The translations under genes were made by a program, and so were the position numbers. This document shows, piece by piece, positions 33,086 through 42,755 of a stretch of DNA of 64,000 nt (position 1 is its first letter; each line of letters begins with the position of its first letter). This stretch comes from Deltaproteobacteria bacterium (lineage in GTDB: Bacteria > Myxococcota > Kuafuiibacteriia > Kuafuiibacteriales > Kuafuiibacteriaceae). The notes beneath the pieces were generated by a model. That model did not search any database and had not been told where the DNA came from. It saw only the letters and a program-made list of their open reading frames with translations. The stretch lies in NCBI GenBank assembly GCA_020632995.1, contig JACKEN010000001.1:2078001-2142000 (forward strand), given 5' to 3'.

Positions 33086-36000
33086 ATGCCTTCGCCCGGT
33101 CCTGTCTCCTCCGTCGACCCGAACGCCGCCTGGTGGGTCGAGCTCGACCAGGCCCCGTGCCCCAGCTGCCACACCGCGCCCCCCGAGGCCGCGCCCCCCG
33201 AGGCCGCGCCCCGGCCCAAGGCCGAGGCCCTGCAGCTCGACCGGGTGGAGGCATCGCGGCCGGGGTCGTCGGCCCCCGCGTCCCTCGCGAGCAACCTCCT
33301 CTCCGATCTCGAGCAGCAGCGCACGGCTGAGGCCTCGGCCGCGGCGGTGGTGCAAGCCTCGTTGACCGAGGCGGCCGACGCCACCGACCCGCTCCGGCGG
33401 CGCGCCGCGGCGGAGAGGGCCCTGGCCGGAGCGCAGGCCACCGGAGACGTCGAGGCGGCGAAGGCGGCGCTCGACCACCTGGAGGCGGCCTCGAAGGCGC
33501 TCCAAGACCCCGTCGGGGCCCGGTACGCGACCGCGGAGCGTGCCCTCCTCGAGGGCCGGCTGGAGGACGCCGCCCGAGGCTTCGCCGCGCTCGCGGCCGC
33601 GACCCGGGAGGTCCCGGAGGCCCAGCGGGTGCTCGAGGAGCGGTTGGCCCAGGTGGCGGAGCTCCAGGCCGCGACGGCCGAGACGCCCGCGGCCGCGCTG
33701 GACGCCATGAAGCAGGCCCTCGCCCGCGCGCCCACCGCGGCCCGCGCCCAGGCGGCGGTGGCGGCCTACGAGCGCGCCCACGGGTCGATCGCCCAGGCGC
33801 AGGCCCGGGTCGCCGACCTCGACGCCCAGCTCGCCGCCACTCGGCAGGAGATCTTGCAGCTGAAGGCGCCCTCCTCCTGCGGCGGTCACCACCGCGCGGG
33901 CAAGGTGGTGGACACCCGCGAGGCGGTGGCGGCGGCCGAGGCGCGTGCGGCCCGCATCGAGGGGGCCAGGGACGAGGCCACCTCCGCCCTGGCGGGGCAC
34001 CGCGACGAGGTCGCCCGCCTGTTCCGGGCCGGGGTGGCGGAGGCGCCGACCGCGTCCGGTCGCCTCTGGGGCGAGCTCGCCCTGGCCGACCACCTCGCCG
34101 CCGGCGGCGACACCGCCGGGGCCCGCGGCGTCCTCGGTGCAGCGTCGGAGGCCCTCGGTCGGGTGCCGGGAGACACCGAGGTCCGACGCGCCCAGCTGGC
34201 GGTGGCCGCGCAGCAAGCCTCGCTCGCGCTGGTCGACGGGGACGTCGCGGTACGACGAGAGGCCCGGGCTCGGCTCGCCGAGGCGCGCCGCGGGCTGATC
34301 GGCAGCGCGCAGGAGGGCCTGCGCTCCGAGTCGTCCGCCTTCCTCGTGCTGCAAGCCGACTTCCTGACCATGGAGCTCGACCTCACCGAGGCTCGGACCC
34401 CCGCCGAGCGGGCCAGCCTCGCTCGGACCCTGGGCGGTCGCATCCGAGCGGAGGGCGACGTGCGGAGCACCGCGCGGGGCGCCCTGGTCGAGCGCATGAC
34501 CCTCCGGGTCGCCCAGCTCGAGGCGGAGGCGCCCGGCGGCCGGGACGGGGCTCTGTATCGCCTCCGGGAGCTCACCCGGTCTCGGGACCCAGATCTGGCG
34601 GCGCAGGCCAGCCTGCAGACGGGGCTCCTCCTGATCGAGGCGGGGCGCATCGAAGAGGGCCTCGGCTACATCGCGAGCATGCAGCTCGAGCACCCCCGCT
34701 CGAGCGCGGCGAAAGCCGCCAGCACCCTCCCCGGCCTCGAGGAGGCGCGGGACGCGTCCGGGCGGGTCCACGTCCGCCGAGACGGCAGCGAGGCGGCCGA
34801 GGCCCTGAAGGTGGCGTTCGTCCGCAGCGGTCAGGGACCGGCGTGGCGGACCGCCGCGCTCGCGACCCTCGGGTTCGTGGTGGCCGGGCCTGCCGGTGCC
34901 GCGGGCGGCCTCGCCCTCGACCGCGCCATCGGGGTGGCGGAGTCTTGGGACGAGGTGCAGGGCGCCTTTCGGACCGGGGTCTCCGCGATCAGCCGGGCCC
35001 AGCTTGCGCAAGAGGTCTTGCTGAGCGGCGCCGAGGTGCTCACCCTCGCCGCCGCCGGCGCGGTCGGTCGGGTGGCCCGCAGCGCGGGCCGCTGGGGCAT
35101 GGCCCGCCTCGTCGCCGAGGGCGCGCGCTTCGCCCCCCGGCTCGAGGGGGCCGGGGTCCTGGTCCGCGGCGCCCAGGCCGCCGCCGGCTTCGCGGCGGAG
35201 GGCGCGGCCATCCACGGCGCGATGGCGGCTCAGCAAGCTGTCTTGACGGGTCGGCCGTTCCACTTCGACCCGGTGGCGGCGCTCCAGATGGGGCTCGTGA
35301 CCGCCGCGGGCGCCGCCGCGCGGCGCGGGGCCCTGGGCGGCGCCCTCGCCCGCCCCGGCACCCGCCTCGCCCAGGTGGAGCCCTGGGCGAAGGAGACCGT
35401 GCTCGGCTTCGGGGCCGACTACCTCTCCCGGGAGGGCCTCTCCGCCCTCGGCGCCGAGGGCTGGGACCCCGGCACCCTGGCCGAGCACGCCGACGCCCAG
35501 CTCCGGGGCCTCGGCGCCCTCTTCCTCGGCGGCGCCCTGGCTGGCTCGATCCGCCCCGCCGCCCGGGCCTCGGCTGCCCTCGAGGCCCGCGCCGCCCGTT
35601 GGATGGCGGTGGCCGAGGCGCGCCTGCCGCCCCCCGGCAGCGGCTCGGGCCCCGGCCTCGCCTGGGCCACCTCGGGCGCGGCAGGCCTCCGGGCCCGCGC
35701 GCTCTTCGGCGCGCCCCGCCCCGCGGCCGAGCACGTCTTCCTCAGCGAGTCCCGCACCACCGAGCTGGTGTGGGAGCAGGGTGAGGGCCAGGTCCCCACC
35801 GAGGCGGGCGCGAACCTCAGCGTCCTCACCGAGAAGCCCCTCGGAAAGGCCGCCCTCTCGAAGCTGGCCGACCACGTGGCCCGCCACCACGGCGAGGTCG
35901 AGATCATGGTGGTGGAGCCCGAGTCCGTGGCCACCCTCCGGCGCCTCGATGACGGCACCCTGGTGACCGACAGCCCAGCGGTGAAGGCTGCCCTGGGCGA

Positions 36001-37243
36001 CCGGGTCCGGGTCCACGCGAGGGCGACGGACATGCAGGGTGTGTTGCGCGCCCTCGAGGGCGGCGCGGAGCTGGTGGAGCTCACCGGCGCCCCGGACGCC
36101 GCGGACCTGGCGGGGCTCTTCGAGGGCCACGGGAAGGTCGAGCTCCGTTGGTCGGACGGCGCCCGGACCGGCAAGCTGGCGGTAGGCGCCAACGGCAAGG
36201 CCCAGCTCACCGCGCCCCCCGAGCTGGCGGCGGGGCTCACGGAGCGGCTCCTGTGGGCCGAGCGGCCGTTCCGCCTCGCGGTCGAGGGCCAGGGCACGGT
36301 GAGCAGCGTCCCCACCCAGACCAGGCTGCGAGGCAGCCTGGCGACCATCGCGCCGTTGTTGGAGGTGGTGTGCACCCACCGCGCCCTGGCAGGCCGGGTT
36401 GCGGGCCCCGATGCCCCGATCGCGCGGCTGATGAAGGGCAGCCTGCACTCCGCGATGGACCACGTGCGGAAGGCCACGGTGGGCGACATCCCCGAGGCCT
36501 GGAAGGCCTCCTCGGAGCCGTGGCTGGAGGCGGCGGAGGGCATGGCGAGGTTCCAGGCGAACGACAGGGCAGGCAACCTCGCCCACGCGCTCGAGGCGAT
36601 CGAGGCGCGGTCCGAGCTGCCGGACACCGTGGTCGCGCAGGGGCTGGCCGGGCAGGCCAAGGGGTGGAACAGCGTGGCGTTGGTGCGGTTGTTCGGGGAG
36701 GGGACGGCCGCCACGCAACGTCGCATCCTGCAAGACCTGCGGGACAACTTCAGTCCAACCGGTCGCGTGGCCCTGAGGGGTGCTTTCCTGGACGTGGTCT
36801 GGCGGGCCGACAAGCAAGATGCGGGACTTTCGGCGGCGCACGAGAAGCGGGTGCTAGGCAGCCTCCTCACGCGGGCCAACGACAGACTCACGGCGTCCAG
36901 TGTCGTGGCGATTCCAGCCGATAGGACCGGGAGCAATGCGAGAACAAAGACACCGGACTTCCTCGTTCAGGAGTTCGGTGCTGGCGACAGTGTCGAGGTC
37001 TCACGGTGGACGGAAGCAAAGAGCTGGCACTGGCCCTACCTCGGGAACCGAGCGCAGGAACTCGCGACAGGCATCGCCCAACTCCAGGGGCACAAGTTGC
37101 GGTCACCCGGTACGAACACATTCGAGCTGTCGATCGACCTCTATGGAACATCGGCGACCGTGGCCACCAAGGAACGAGCCGTTCGAGCTCTGGCCCCATC
37201 AGCATTCGCTCCGCACGGCAACATCAGCCTCGTTGTATGGTAG
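33086..37243 (+). CDS. Polymorphic-toxin-like giant protein with PD-(D/E)xK-like C-terminal tip
   Basis: 1385 residues from the ATG at 33086; the frame is open to an ATG at 33002, but codon use in between is not coding-like. There is no signal peptide. An N-terminal Pro/Ala segment with one CxxC is followed by long helical, tetratricopeptide-like coils (about 80-570). Next comes an Ala/Gly-rich hydrophobic region (about 580-860), perhaps a membrane-crossing part, and then a mixed domain. From about position 36700 codon use becomes clearly less GC-rich. The last 180 residues contain TPDF (Asp1291) and TEAKS (Glu1310, Lys1312), the D ... ExK layout of PD-(D/E)xK nucleases. Trunk plus distinct tip plus a following small gene is the architecture of polymorphic toxins. 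Export route unknown. Confidence 0.75.
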   Translation: MPSPGPVSSVDPNAAWWVELDQAPCPSCHTAPPEAAPPEAAPRPKAEALQLDRVEASRPGSSAPASLASNLLSDLEQQRTAEASAAAVVQASLTEAADATDPLRRRAAAERALAGAQATGDVEAAKAALDHLEAASKALQDPVGARYATAERALLEGRLEDAARGFAALAAATREVPEAQRVLEERLAQVAELQAATAETPAAALDAMKQALARAPTAARAQAAVAAYERAHGSIAQAQARVADLDAQLAATRQEILQLKAPSSCGGHHRAGKVVDTREAVAAAEARAARIEGARDEATSALAGHRDEVARLFRAGVAEAPTASGRLWGELALADHLAAGGDTAGARGVLGAASEALGRVPGDTEVRRAQLAVAAQQASLALVDGDVAVRREARARLAEARRGLIGSAQEGLRSESSAFLVLQADFLTMELDLTEARTPAERASLARTLGGRIRAEGDVRSTARGALVERMTLRVAQLEAEAPGGRDGALYRLRELTRSRDPDLAAQASLQTGLLLIEAGRIEEGLGYIASMQLEHPRSSAAKAASTLPGLEEARDASGRVHVRRDGSEAAEALKVAFVRSGQGPAWRTAALATLGFVVAGPAGAAGGLALDRAIGVAESWDEVQGAFRTGVSAISRAQLAQEVLLSGAEVLTLAAAGAVGRVARSAGRWGMARLVAEGARFAPRLEGAGVLVRGAQAAAGFAAEGAAIHGAMAAQQAVLTGRPFHFDPVAALQMGLVTAAGAAARRGALGGALARPGTRLAQVEPWAKETVLGFGADYLSREGLSALGAEGWDPGTLAEHADAQLRGLGALFLGGALAGSIRPAARASAALEARAARWMAVAEARLPPPGSGSGPGLAWATSGAAGLRARALFGAPRPAAEHVFLSESRTTELVWEQGEGQVPTEAGANLSVLTEKPLGKAALSKLADHVARHHGEVEIMVVEPESVATLRRLDDGTLVTDSPAVKAALGDRVRVHARATDMQGVLRALEGGAELVELTGAPDAADLAGLFEGHGKVELRWSDGARTGKLAVGANGKAQLTAPPELAAGLTERLLWAERPFRLAVEGQGTVSSVPTQTRLRGSLATIAPLLEVVCTHRALAGRVAGPDAPIARLMKGSLHSAMDHVRKATVGDIPEAWKASSEPWLEAAEGMARFQANDRAGNLAHALEAIEARSELPDTVVAQGLAGQAKGWNSVALVRLFGEGTAATQRRILQDLRDNFSPTGRVALRGAFLDVVWRADKQDAGLSAAHEKRVLGSLLTRANDRLTASSVVAIPADRTGSNARTKTPDFLVQEFGAGDSVEVSRWTEAKSWHWPYLGNRAQELATGIAQLQGHKLRSPGTNTFELSIDLYGTSATVATKERAVRALAPSAFAPHGNISLVVW
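35008..35021. repeat. Iterated palindrome GCAAGAGGTCTTGC
   Basis: An exact site in the toxin-like gene, written with CTT-GCG-CAA-GAG-GTC-TTG, three rare codons in six. Confidence 0.6.
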
Positions 37244-37290
37244 CGCGCATCGTTGACCGTGTGCGCGCACCATCAGTAGGAGACACGAGA

Positions 37291-37884
37291 ATGACCGTGT
37301 TCGGCCGGGAAGAGCGGGAGACGTTGGCAGCAGCAGGTGCTGACGAGTTCGTACAGCGCTACCTGCATCGGTGGGCGGAGCAACTCGAGGTCGCGATCGA
37401 CGTCGATGCAACGCTGCAACGGCTCATCGAAGCGTGCTTTGGTACGTACGTCTACAATCCGTGGGCGTACGACTTGCCGGTGAGGCTGAGTGGTTCCGGC
37501 TGCATCACGACCCGCCTGAGCCTCCTGCAGATGCAGGTGGTCCCCGAGACGACCTTCGGGCTCGACCCGGAGGTCATCGCCGCGCGGTCCATGACCGCCT
37601 CACCCAGCTTCGAGGCCGCCCAGTACCAAAGCGATGGCCTCCAGATCGTGCTCCAACGCTACCTGCGCCTCACGCCGTCGGAGGCGATGCTCCGCGCTGG
37701 CGGGCCCAAGCTCATAGGCGAGCGGCTGGCGCAGGTCCCCGCGATCATGCTCCCCTACCTGAAGAGGACGCATGACGCCGAAGCCTGGGTGTGGCTCTAC
37801 CACTTCGGCGTCACCGACGTGAGGCCCCCGAACTTCGATGACCCCGCGTTCTGGGATAGCCTGCCCGACCTGACGAACGAATGA
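37291..37884 (+). CDS. Probable immunity protein for the upstream toxin tip
   Basis: 197 residues, soluble and mainly helical, with no motif recognised. It starts 47 bp after the toxin-like gene behind a good GGAG site (AGTAGGAGACACGAGA) and shares the lower GC and mixed codon use of the toxin tip, unlike the flanking genes. Size, position and composition fit a cognate immunity protein that binds the nuclease-like tip. The hydrophilic surface and absence of a signal peptide place it in the cytoplasm, as needed against a nuclease. It could also be an unrelated hypothetical gene. Confidence 0.65.
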   Translation: MTVFGREERETLAAAGADEFVQRYLHRWAEQLEVAIDVDATLQRLIEACFGTYVYNPWAYDLPVRLSGSGCITTRLSLLQMQVVPETTFGLDPEVIAARSMTASPSFEAAQYQSDGLQIVLQRYLRLTPSEAMLRAGGPKLIGERLAQVPAIMLPYLKRTHDAEAWVWLYHFGVTDVRPPNFDDPAFWDSLPDLTNE

Positions 37885-37929
37885 GTGTCAACGCAGGCCT
37901 GCCTGCATCCACCACCACACCCTCCAACC

Positions 37930-40620
37930 TCACCCCGCCGCCTTGACCGCCTCCGGACCCAGCGCCCCCAGGCACTCTGCCAACGCCTGCCGCCGCAGCG
38001 GCTTCGCCAGGTAGTCATCCATCCCCGCGGCCAGGCACCGCTCGCGGTCGCCCTCCATCGCGTTCGCGGTGAGGGCCACGATGGGGACCCGGGGCTGGCC
38101 GTGGGCGCGCTCCTGGGCCCGGATCTGGCGGGTGGCCTCGAAGCCGTCCATGCCCGGCATCTGGACGTCCATGAGGACCAGGCCCCACGGATGCAGGGCG
38201 GCCTGCTCTACCGCGGCGTACCCGTTGTCCACGAGTGTCACCTCGGCGCCCAGCCCCTCCAGCATGCGACGCACGATCTCCTGGTTCACGAGGTTGTCCT
38301 CCGCCACGAGGACCTTCGCGCCGCGGCCGACGCGGGTCGGCGCCGTCGGCAGTGGCGCGGGTTTGGCGGGCTCGGTCGCCGGCCACGGCAGCTGGACCGC
38401 GAAGGTCGTGCCCGCGCCGGGGCTGCTGCTCGCGCTGATGGTGCCGCCCATCCGCTCCACCAGCCCCTTGGTGATCGCGAGCCCGAGGCCGGTGCCGCCG
38501 AAGCGTCGGACGGTGCTGGAGTCGCCCTGCACGAAGGGCTCGAAGAGCGCCTCGAGGCGGTGCGGCTCGATGCCGATGCCGGTATCCTGTACCAGCATCG
38601 CCAAGCCGTGCGCATCACCCTCCACCCGCACCGCCACCATCCCCTCGGGGGTGAACTTCAGGGCGTTGCCTACCAGGTTGGTGAGGACCTGCCGCAGGCG
38701 GTAGGGGTCACCGAGGTGGTGACCGGGGGTCGCCTCGTCGATCTCGATGTGCAATCTGACCTGCGGCGGACAGCGGGGCATCAAGGCGTCGACGGTGTCC
38801 CGCACGACGTCCGCCACCGCCACCGGGACCTGCTCGATGGCCAGCTTCCCGCTCTCCACCCGGGAGAAGTCGAGGATGTCGTTGATGATGTTGAGGAGCG
38901 CGTCGGCCGAGCCGGTGATGGTCCTGACCAGGCTCGCCTGGTCGGAGCCGAGGGCTGAATCCATGAGGAGCTCCGCCGCGCCCACCACCCCGTTCATCGG
39001 GGTGCGAATCTCGTGGCTCATGGTCGCGAGGAACGCAGACTTCGCGCGGCTGGCCTCTTCCGCCGCCGCCCTCGCCTCCTGCAGGGCGACCTCCCTCGCC
39101 CGCGCCTCGCTCACGTCGCGCGCCGCAGCGTAGATCTGGCCGCCGTGGCTCCGAGCCCGCCACTCGATCCAACGCCAGGTGCCATCGGCGGCCCGGTATC
39201 GGGTCTCGAAGGAGCGGGCCACGTCGCCACCCGAGAGCCGGTCCAGGACCGCCTGGGTGGCGGCCAGATCATCCGGGTGGACGAAGCTCTCCAGCGGCTG
39301 GCCCACCAGCTCGCCGGTCTCGTGGCCGAGGGTCGCGGCCCAGGCCGCGTTCAGCCGCACGAAGCGGCGCTCGGCGTCGAGGATGCAGAGCAGGTCCAGC
39401 GACAGGGTGAAGAAGCGGTCCAGGGTGGCCAGGGCCTCCGCGCGCTCCCGCTCGGCCCGCTTGCGCGGCGTGATGTCGCTCATCGACCCGAGCATCCGCG
39501 TCGGGCGCTCGGAGGCGTCACGCTCCACCACTCGACCCCGGTCGTGCACCCAGATCTCCTGCCCGTCGGCCCTCAGCATCCGGTGCTCGCTGAAGTAGGG
39601 CTCGTCGCGCTCGAGCGCGACGCTGATCCGCTCCTGCAAGGCCTCCACGTCGTCGGGGTGGACCCGGTCGAGGAAGGTCTGCAGGTCTTCTTGCCCTGGC
39701 TCCAGGCCGAGGATCTCGTACCAGCGCGGGTTGTGCACCACCCGGTCCTCACGGACCTGCCAATCCCAGACCCCCTCGTCCGTCGCGAGGAGCACCCGCC
39801 GCAACCGGTCCTCGCTCGCGGTGAGCTCGGCCTGGGCCGCCCGCTGCTCGGTCACGTCGGTGACCAGCGCCACCACCTGGTAGGGCCGCAGCTCTCCGGG
39901 CCGAAAGCGAGGGTGGGCGTCGACCTCGTACCAGCGTGGCGCCGCGGCGCCCGGCCGGAACAGCCCGAACAGCCTCCCCCGCACCGCCTGGCCCGTCCGC
40001 AAGACGACCTGCGCCGGCTCGTCCTCCTCGGCCACCGGCGCCCCGTCCGGGGTGATGATGCGCCACGCCTCCCCAAGCTCGGACTCCGCCATCGGGAGCC
40101 CGAACAGGCGCTCCGCCGCCGGGTTGCGTTCGACCACCACCCCGCGCTCGTCGTAGATCAGCAGGCCCTGCCCGATGGCCACGAAGAGCCCACGGAAGCG
40201 CTCCTCCTGCGCCCGCAGCTCCCGCTCCACCCGCTTCCTGTCGGTGACGTCGGAGATGTAGCCGTGCCAGAGGACCGCGCCGTCGGCGAGGCGCTCCGGG
40301 CTGGCCTCACCGAGGAGCCACCGCTCCCCCCGCTCCGGCAGGAGCACGCGGTATTCATGGCGCCAAGGCTCGAGGGTCTCGGCCGAGCGTAGGATCGAGT
40401 CCCACACCCCAGGCCGGTCCTCCGGGTGCAGGCGCGCCATCACCGCGGCGGCGTCCTCACGAACCTCCTCCGGCGTCACCTCGTAGATCGACCGGATCCC
40501 GTCGCTCGCGAAGGGAAAGGACGAGCGCCCGTCGGGGTCGAGCCGGTACTGGTAGATGACGCCCGGGATGTGGGCGGCGATGCGCGTAAGGAGGGTCTCC
40601 GGCGACCGCGCGCGTTCCAT
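37930..40620 (-). CDS. Hybrid sensor histidine kinase (4 PAS, HisKA, HATPase, receiver)
   Basis: 896 residues, no membrane segment, so a cytoplasmic sensor. Four PAS/PAC units follow one another, each closing with a DVTxRK-like motif (near residues 131, 267, 392 and 517). The phosphoaccepting His536 is in MSHEIRTPMNG; the ATPase domain has NLVGNALKFT, DTGIGI and GGTGLGLAI; and the receiver has Asp818 in LMDVQMPG plus the conserved LTANAM and AKPL. The phosphate should pass from His536 to Asp818 and then to an unlinked phosphotransfer protein, since no output gene is adjacent. The multiple PAS units suggest sensing of redox, oxygen or a small ligand. The antiporter gene on the same strand ends 8 bp upstream of this start. 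Confidence 0.95.
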   Translation of the reverse strand: MERARSPETLLTRIAAHIPGVIYQYRLDPDGRSSFPFASDGIRSIYEVTPEEVREDAAAVMARLHPEDRPGVWDSILRSAETLEPWRHEYRVLLPERGERWLLGEASPERLADGAVLWHGYISDVTDRKRVERELRAQEERFRGLFVAIGQGLLIYDERGVVVERNPAAERLFGLPMAESELGEAWRIITPDGAPVAEEDEPAQVVLRTGQAVRGRLFGLFRPGAAAPRWYEVDAHPRFRPGELRPYQVVALVTDVTEQRAAQAELTASEDRLRRVLLATDEGVWDWQVREDRVVHNPRWYEILGLEPGQEDLQTFLDRVHPDDVEALQERISVALERDEPYFSEHRMLRADGQEIWVHDRGRVVERDASERPTRMLGSMSDITPRKRAERERAEALATLDRFFTLSLDLLCILDAERRFVRLNAAWAATLGHETGELVGQPLESFVHPDDLAATQAVLDRLSGGDVARSFETRYRAADGTWRWIEWRARSHGGQIYAAARDVSEARAREVALQEARAAAEEASRAKSAFLATMSHEIRTPMNGVVGAAELLMDSALGSDQASLVRTITGSADALLNIINDILDFSRVESGKLAIEQVPVAVADVVRDTVDALMPRCPPQVRLHIEIDEATPGHHLGDPYRLRQVLTNLVGNALKFTPEGMVAVRVEGDAHGLAMLVQDTGIGIEPHRLEALFEPFVQGDSSTVRRFGGTGLGLAITKGLVERMGGTISASSSPGAGTTFAVQLPWPATEPAKPAPLPTAPTRVGRGAKVLVAEDNLVNQEIVRRMLEGLGAEVTLVDNGYAAVEQAALHPWGLVLMDVQMPGMDGFEATRQIRAQERAHGQPRVPIVALTANAMEGDRERCLAAGMDDYLAKPLRRQALAECLGALGPEAVKAAG
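38751..38764. repeat. Iterated palindrome variant GCAATCTGACCTGC
   Basis: A one-transition variant inside the histidine kinase gene; on the coding strand it uses AGA and TTG, two of the rarest codons in the window, for Val-Arg-Leu-His. Confidence 0.55.
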
Positions 40621-40628
40621 TCCAACCG

Positions 40629-42728
40629 CTATGAATCGGCGGCGGCGGGTGAGAGTTGAGCCCGCCCCGCGTCGTCGGCCAGGAGCGCCCCCTCCGCCGC
40701 CCGGACCGCGCCCCGAGGGCCCGACAAGAGCAGCACGTCGCCCGCCCGGAGGACCTCGGACCCGGTGGGCACCACCACCTCCTGCCCCTCCCGGTGCACC
40801 CCGAGCACGGAGGCCCCGGTGCGCGCCCGCAGGTCGAGCTGCGCGAGGGTCTGGCCCACCGCGCGATGGTTCTCCGTCAACCGGACCTGCACGACCGCCG
40901 GAAAGCCCGGCGGGACCACCGAGGGCGGGTCATGGAAGCCGGAGTCACCGGGGTCGGGGGCGCTCAGGGGCAAGGCGTCCTTCGCCTGGGCGAGCAGGTC
41001 GAGGAGGGTGCCGGTGCCGGAGCGGGTCTCGGTCTCCACCGCGCCCACCGCGCGCCACAACAGGACAAGGCCCACCGCCGCCGCCGCCGCCACCGCGCCG
41101 AGCACGAACGGGAACGGGAGCACCGGCCGGACCAGCGCGGCGCCGGGGACCCCGAGGCTCAGCACGGTGAGGGTGGCGAGGGCGATCTTCCACGCCCTGG
41201 CTCCCGCCACCGCCCATGGCCCTCGGGCGTCGCCGAACAGGAGCTCGGTGGTCACCAGCGACAGCCGTTGGGCGCTCCGCACCACCCCCACCACCAGCGG
41301 CAGGCCCAACAGGAGCGGGACCGCGGTGGTGAGCGCCGCCGCCGCGGGCTCGGACCATCCCCAGGCCGCGTGGAGGTAGCCGTCTACCTTCGGGCCGAGG
41401 AGCCGCCACCCCACGAGGAGCGCAACCAGACCTGCGGTGTCGAGGGCCAGGGCCCCCGCCGCCCCCCGCAGCAGCCCGCGGCGGCCGGCCGGCCGGTTGC
41501 GCAGGCGCTCGAAGAGGGCCTCGTAGAGCACCAGCCAGCTCTGCAGCCTGGACGGGAGGAGGTGGTCCACCCGGCTCACGATGGTCGGGGCGTGGCGCAC
41601 CATGACGGGGGTGGTGAAGGTGGTCAGCACCGCCACCGTCACCAGGATGGGCTGCAGGCTCGGTTGCACGACCCCCGCCGCCGCGCCCACCCCGGCGATG
41701 ATGAACGCGAACTCGCCGATCTGGCCGAGGGCCAGCCCGGCGTGGAGGGAGCGCCGCAGCCCCGCCCCCGACAGGACGCCGCCGAGCGAGACGGCGACGA
41801 ACTGGGTCAGGACCACCGCCAGGAACACCAGGAGCGAGGGCCCGAGGTTGGCCCAGACCTGGGCCGGATCCACGGTCATCCCCACCGACACGAAGAAGAC
41901 CGCCCCGAACACGTCCTTGAGGGGCACGAGGTCGTGCTCGACGTCGTGGGCCCGACCCGACTCCGCCACGAGCAGGCCCGCGAGGAACGCGCCGAGGGCC
42001 ACCGAGTACCCCAGCTCCTCGGCCGCGAGCGCGAACACGAAGCAGATCCCCACCGCGACCACCACGCGGGTCTCGGGGCTCTTCATCCGCACCACCCGGC
42101 GCACGAAGCCGGGCACCACCAGCCACCCCACCCCCACCATCCCCGCCAGCACCGCGGCCAGCCGGAGCACGGTGAAGCCGATGGCCTGCCCGGACAGGCC
42201 GGTGCCGCGGGCCACCGCGGTCATCACCGCGATGAGCACGATCGCCGCCAGGTCCTGGAGGATCAGGATGCCGAGGACGAAGCTCCGCAGGTCAGCTTGC
42301 GGCTTCGCCTCCTGGAAGACCTTGCTCACCACCATGGTGGAGGAGATGGCGAGGCTGGCCCCGAGGAAGAGCGCCTCCACCGTGCCCCACCCGAACAGGC
42401 GCCCCAGCGACACCCCGACCCAGAACAGGGCGGACAGCTGGATCAGCCCGACCAACCCCACGGTGGGGATGACCTTGACGAGGGTCTTCAGGCGGAGCTC
42501 CAGGCCCACCCCGAACATCACGAGGATCACCCCGAACTCGGACATGACGTGGACCCGCCCCGGGTCCGCGAACAGCGGCACCGGGGTGTGGGGCCCCACG
42601 ATGAGGCCGGCGGCCAGGTAGCCGAGGACGGACGGCTGCCTGAGGCGCCGGGAGAGCACGCCGGTGACCGCCGCGACGCCCAGCACGAGGGCGAGGTCGT
42701 GGATGAAGTGCCCGCTGGCCCCGCTCAT
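40629..42728 (-). CDS. CPA2-family monovalent cation:proton antiporter with TrkA-C domain
   Basis: 699 residues. The N-terminal two thirds form the Na+/H+ exchanger domain of the KefB/RosB type with about 12 helices (PSVLGYLAAGLIVGP, FGVILVMFGVGLELRL and SVALGAFLAGLLVAES are family marks). A second hydrophobic region follows, and a C-terminal TrkA-C-like domain (about 600-690) would bind a regulatory ligand. There is no NAD-binding RCK-N domain, so control is not of the KefC type. It exchanges K+ or Na+ for protons at the inner membrane. It lies between pilT and the histidine kinase on the same strand. Confidence 0.92.
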   Translation of the reverse strand: MSGASGHFIHDLALVLGVAAVTGVLSRRLRQPSVLGYLAAGLIVGPHTPVPLFADPGRVHVMSEFGVILVMFGVGLELRLKTLVKVIPTVGLVGLIQLSALFWVGVSLGRLFGWGTVEALFLGASLAISSTMVVSKVFQEAKPQADLRSFVLGILILQDLAAIVLIAVMTAVARGTGLSGQAIGFTVLRLAAVLAGMVGVGWLVVPGFVRRVVRMKSPETRVVVAVGICFVFALAAEELGYSVALGAFLAGLLVAESGRAHDVEHDLVPLKDVFGAVFFVSVGMTVDPAQVWANLGPSLLVFLAVVLTQFVAVSLGGVLSGAGLRRSLHAGLALGQIGEFAFIIAGVGAAAGVVQPSLQPILVTVAVLTTFTTPVMVRHAPTIVSRVDHLLPSRLQSWLVLYEALFERLRNRPAGRRGLLRGAAGALALDTAGLVALLVGWRLLGPKVDGYLHAAWGWSEPAAAALTTAVPLLLGLPLVVGVVRSAQRLSLVTTELLFGDARGPWAVAGARAWKIALATLTVLSLGVPGAALVRPVLPFPFVLGAVAAAAAVGLVLLWRAVGAVETETRSGTGTLLDLLAQAKDALPLSAPDPGDSGFHDPPSVVPPGFPAVVQVRLTENHRAVGQTLAQLDLRARTGASVLGVHREGQEVVVPTGSEVLRAGDVLLLSGPRGAVRAAEGALLADDAGRAQLSPAAADS

Positions 42729-42755
42729 GCGCGGCCCTCAGCAAGCCACAGGTGG

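Noticed and set aside
33178..33210. Short direct repeat CCCGAGGCCGCGCCC
   Set aside because: Only two copies encoding Pro-Glu-Ala-Ala linker; ordinary low-complexity coding repeat.
32897..36841. 1314-aa open frame on the minus strand
   Set aside because: It is the mirror of the toxin-like gene: composition is Arg/Gly/Pro/His-rich without domains, while the plus strand has clear codon structure and the D ... ExK tip.
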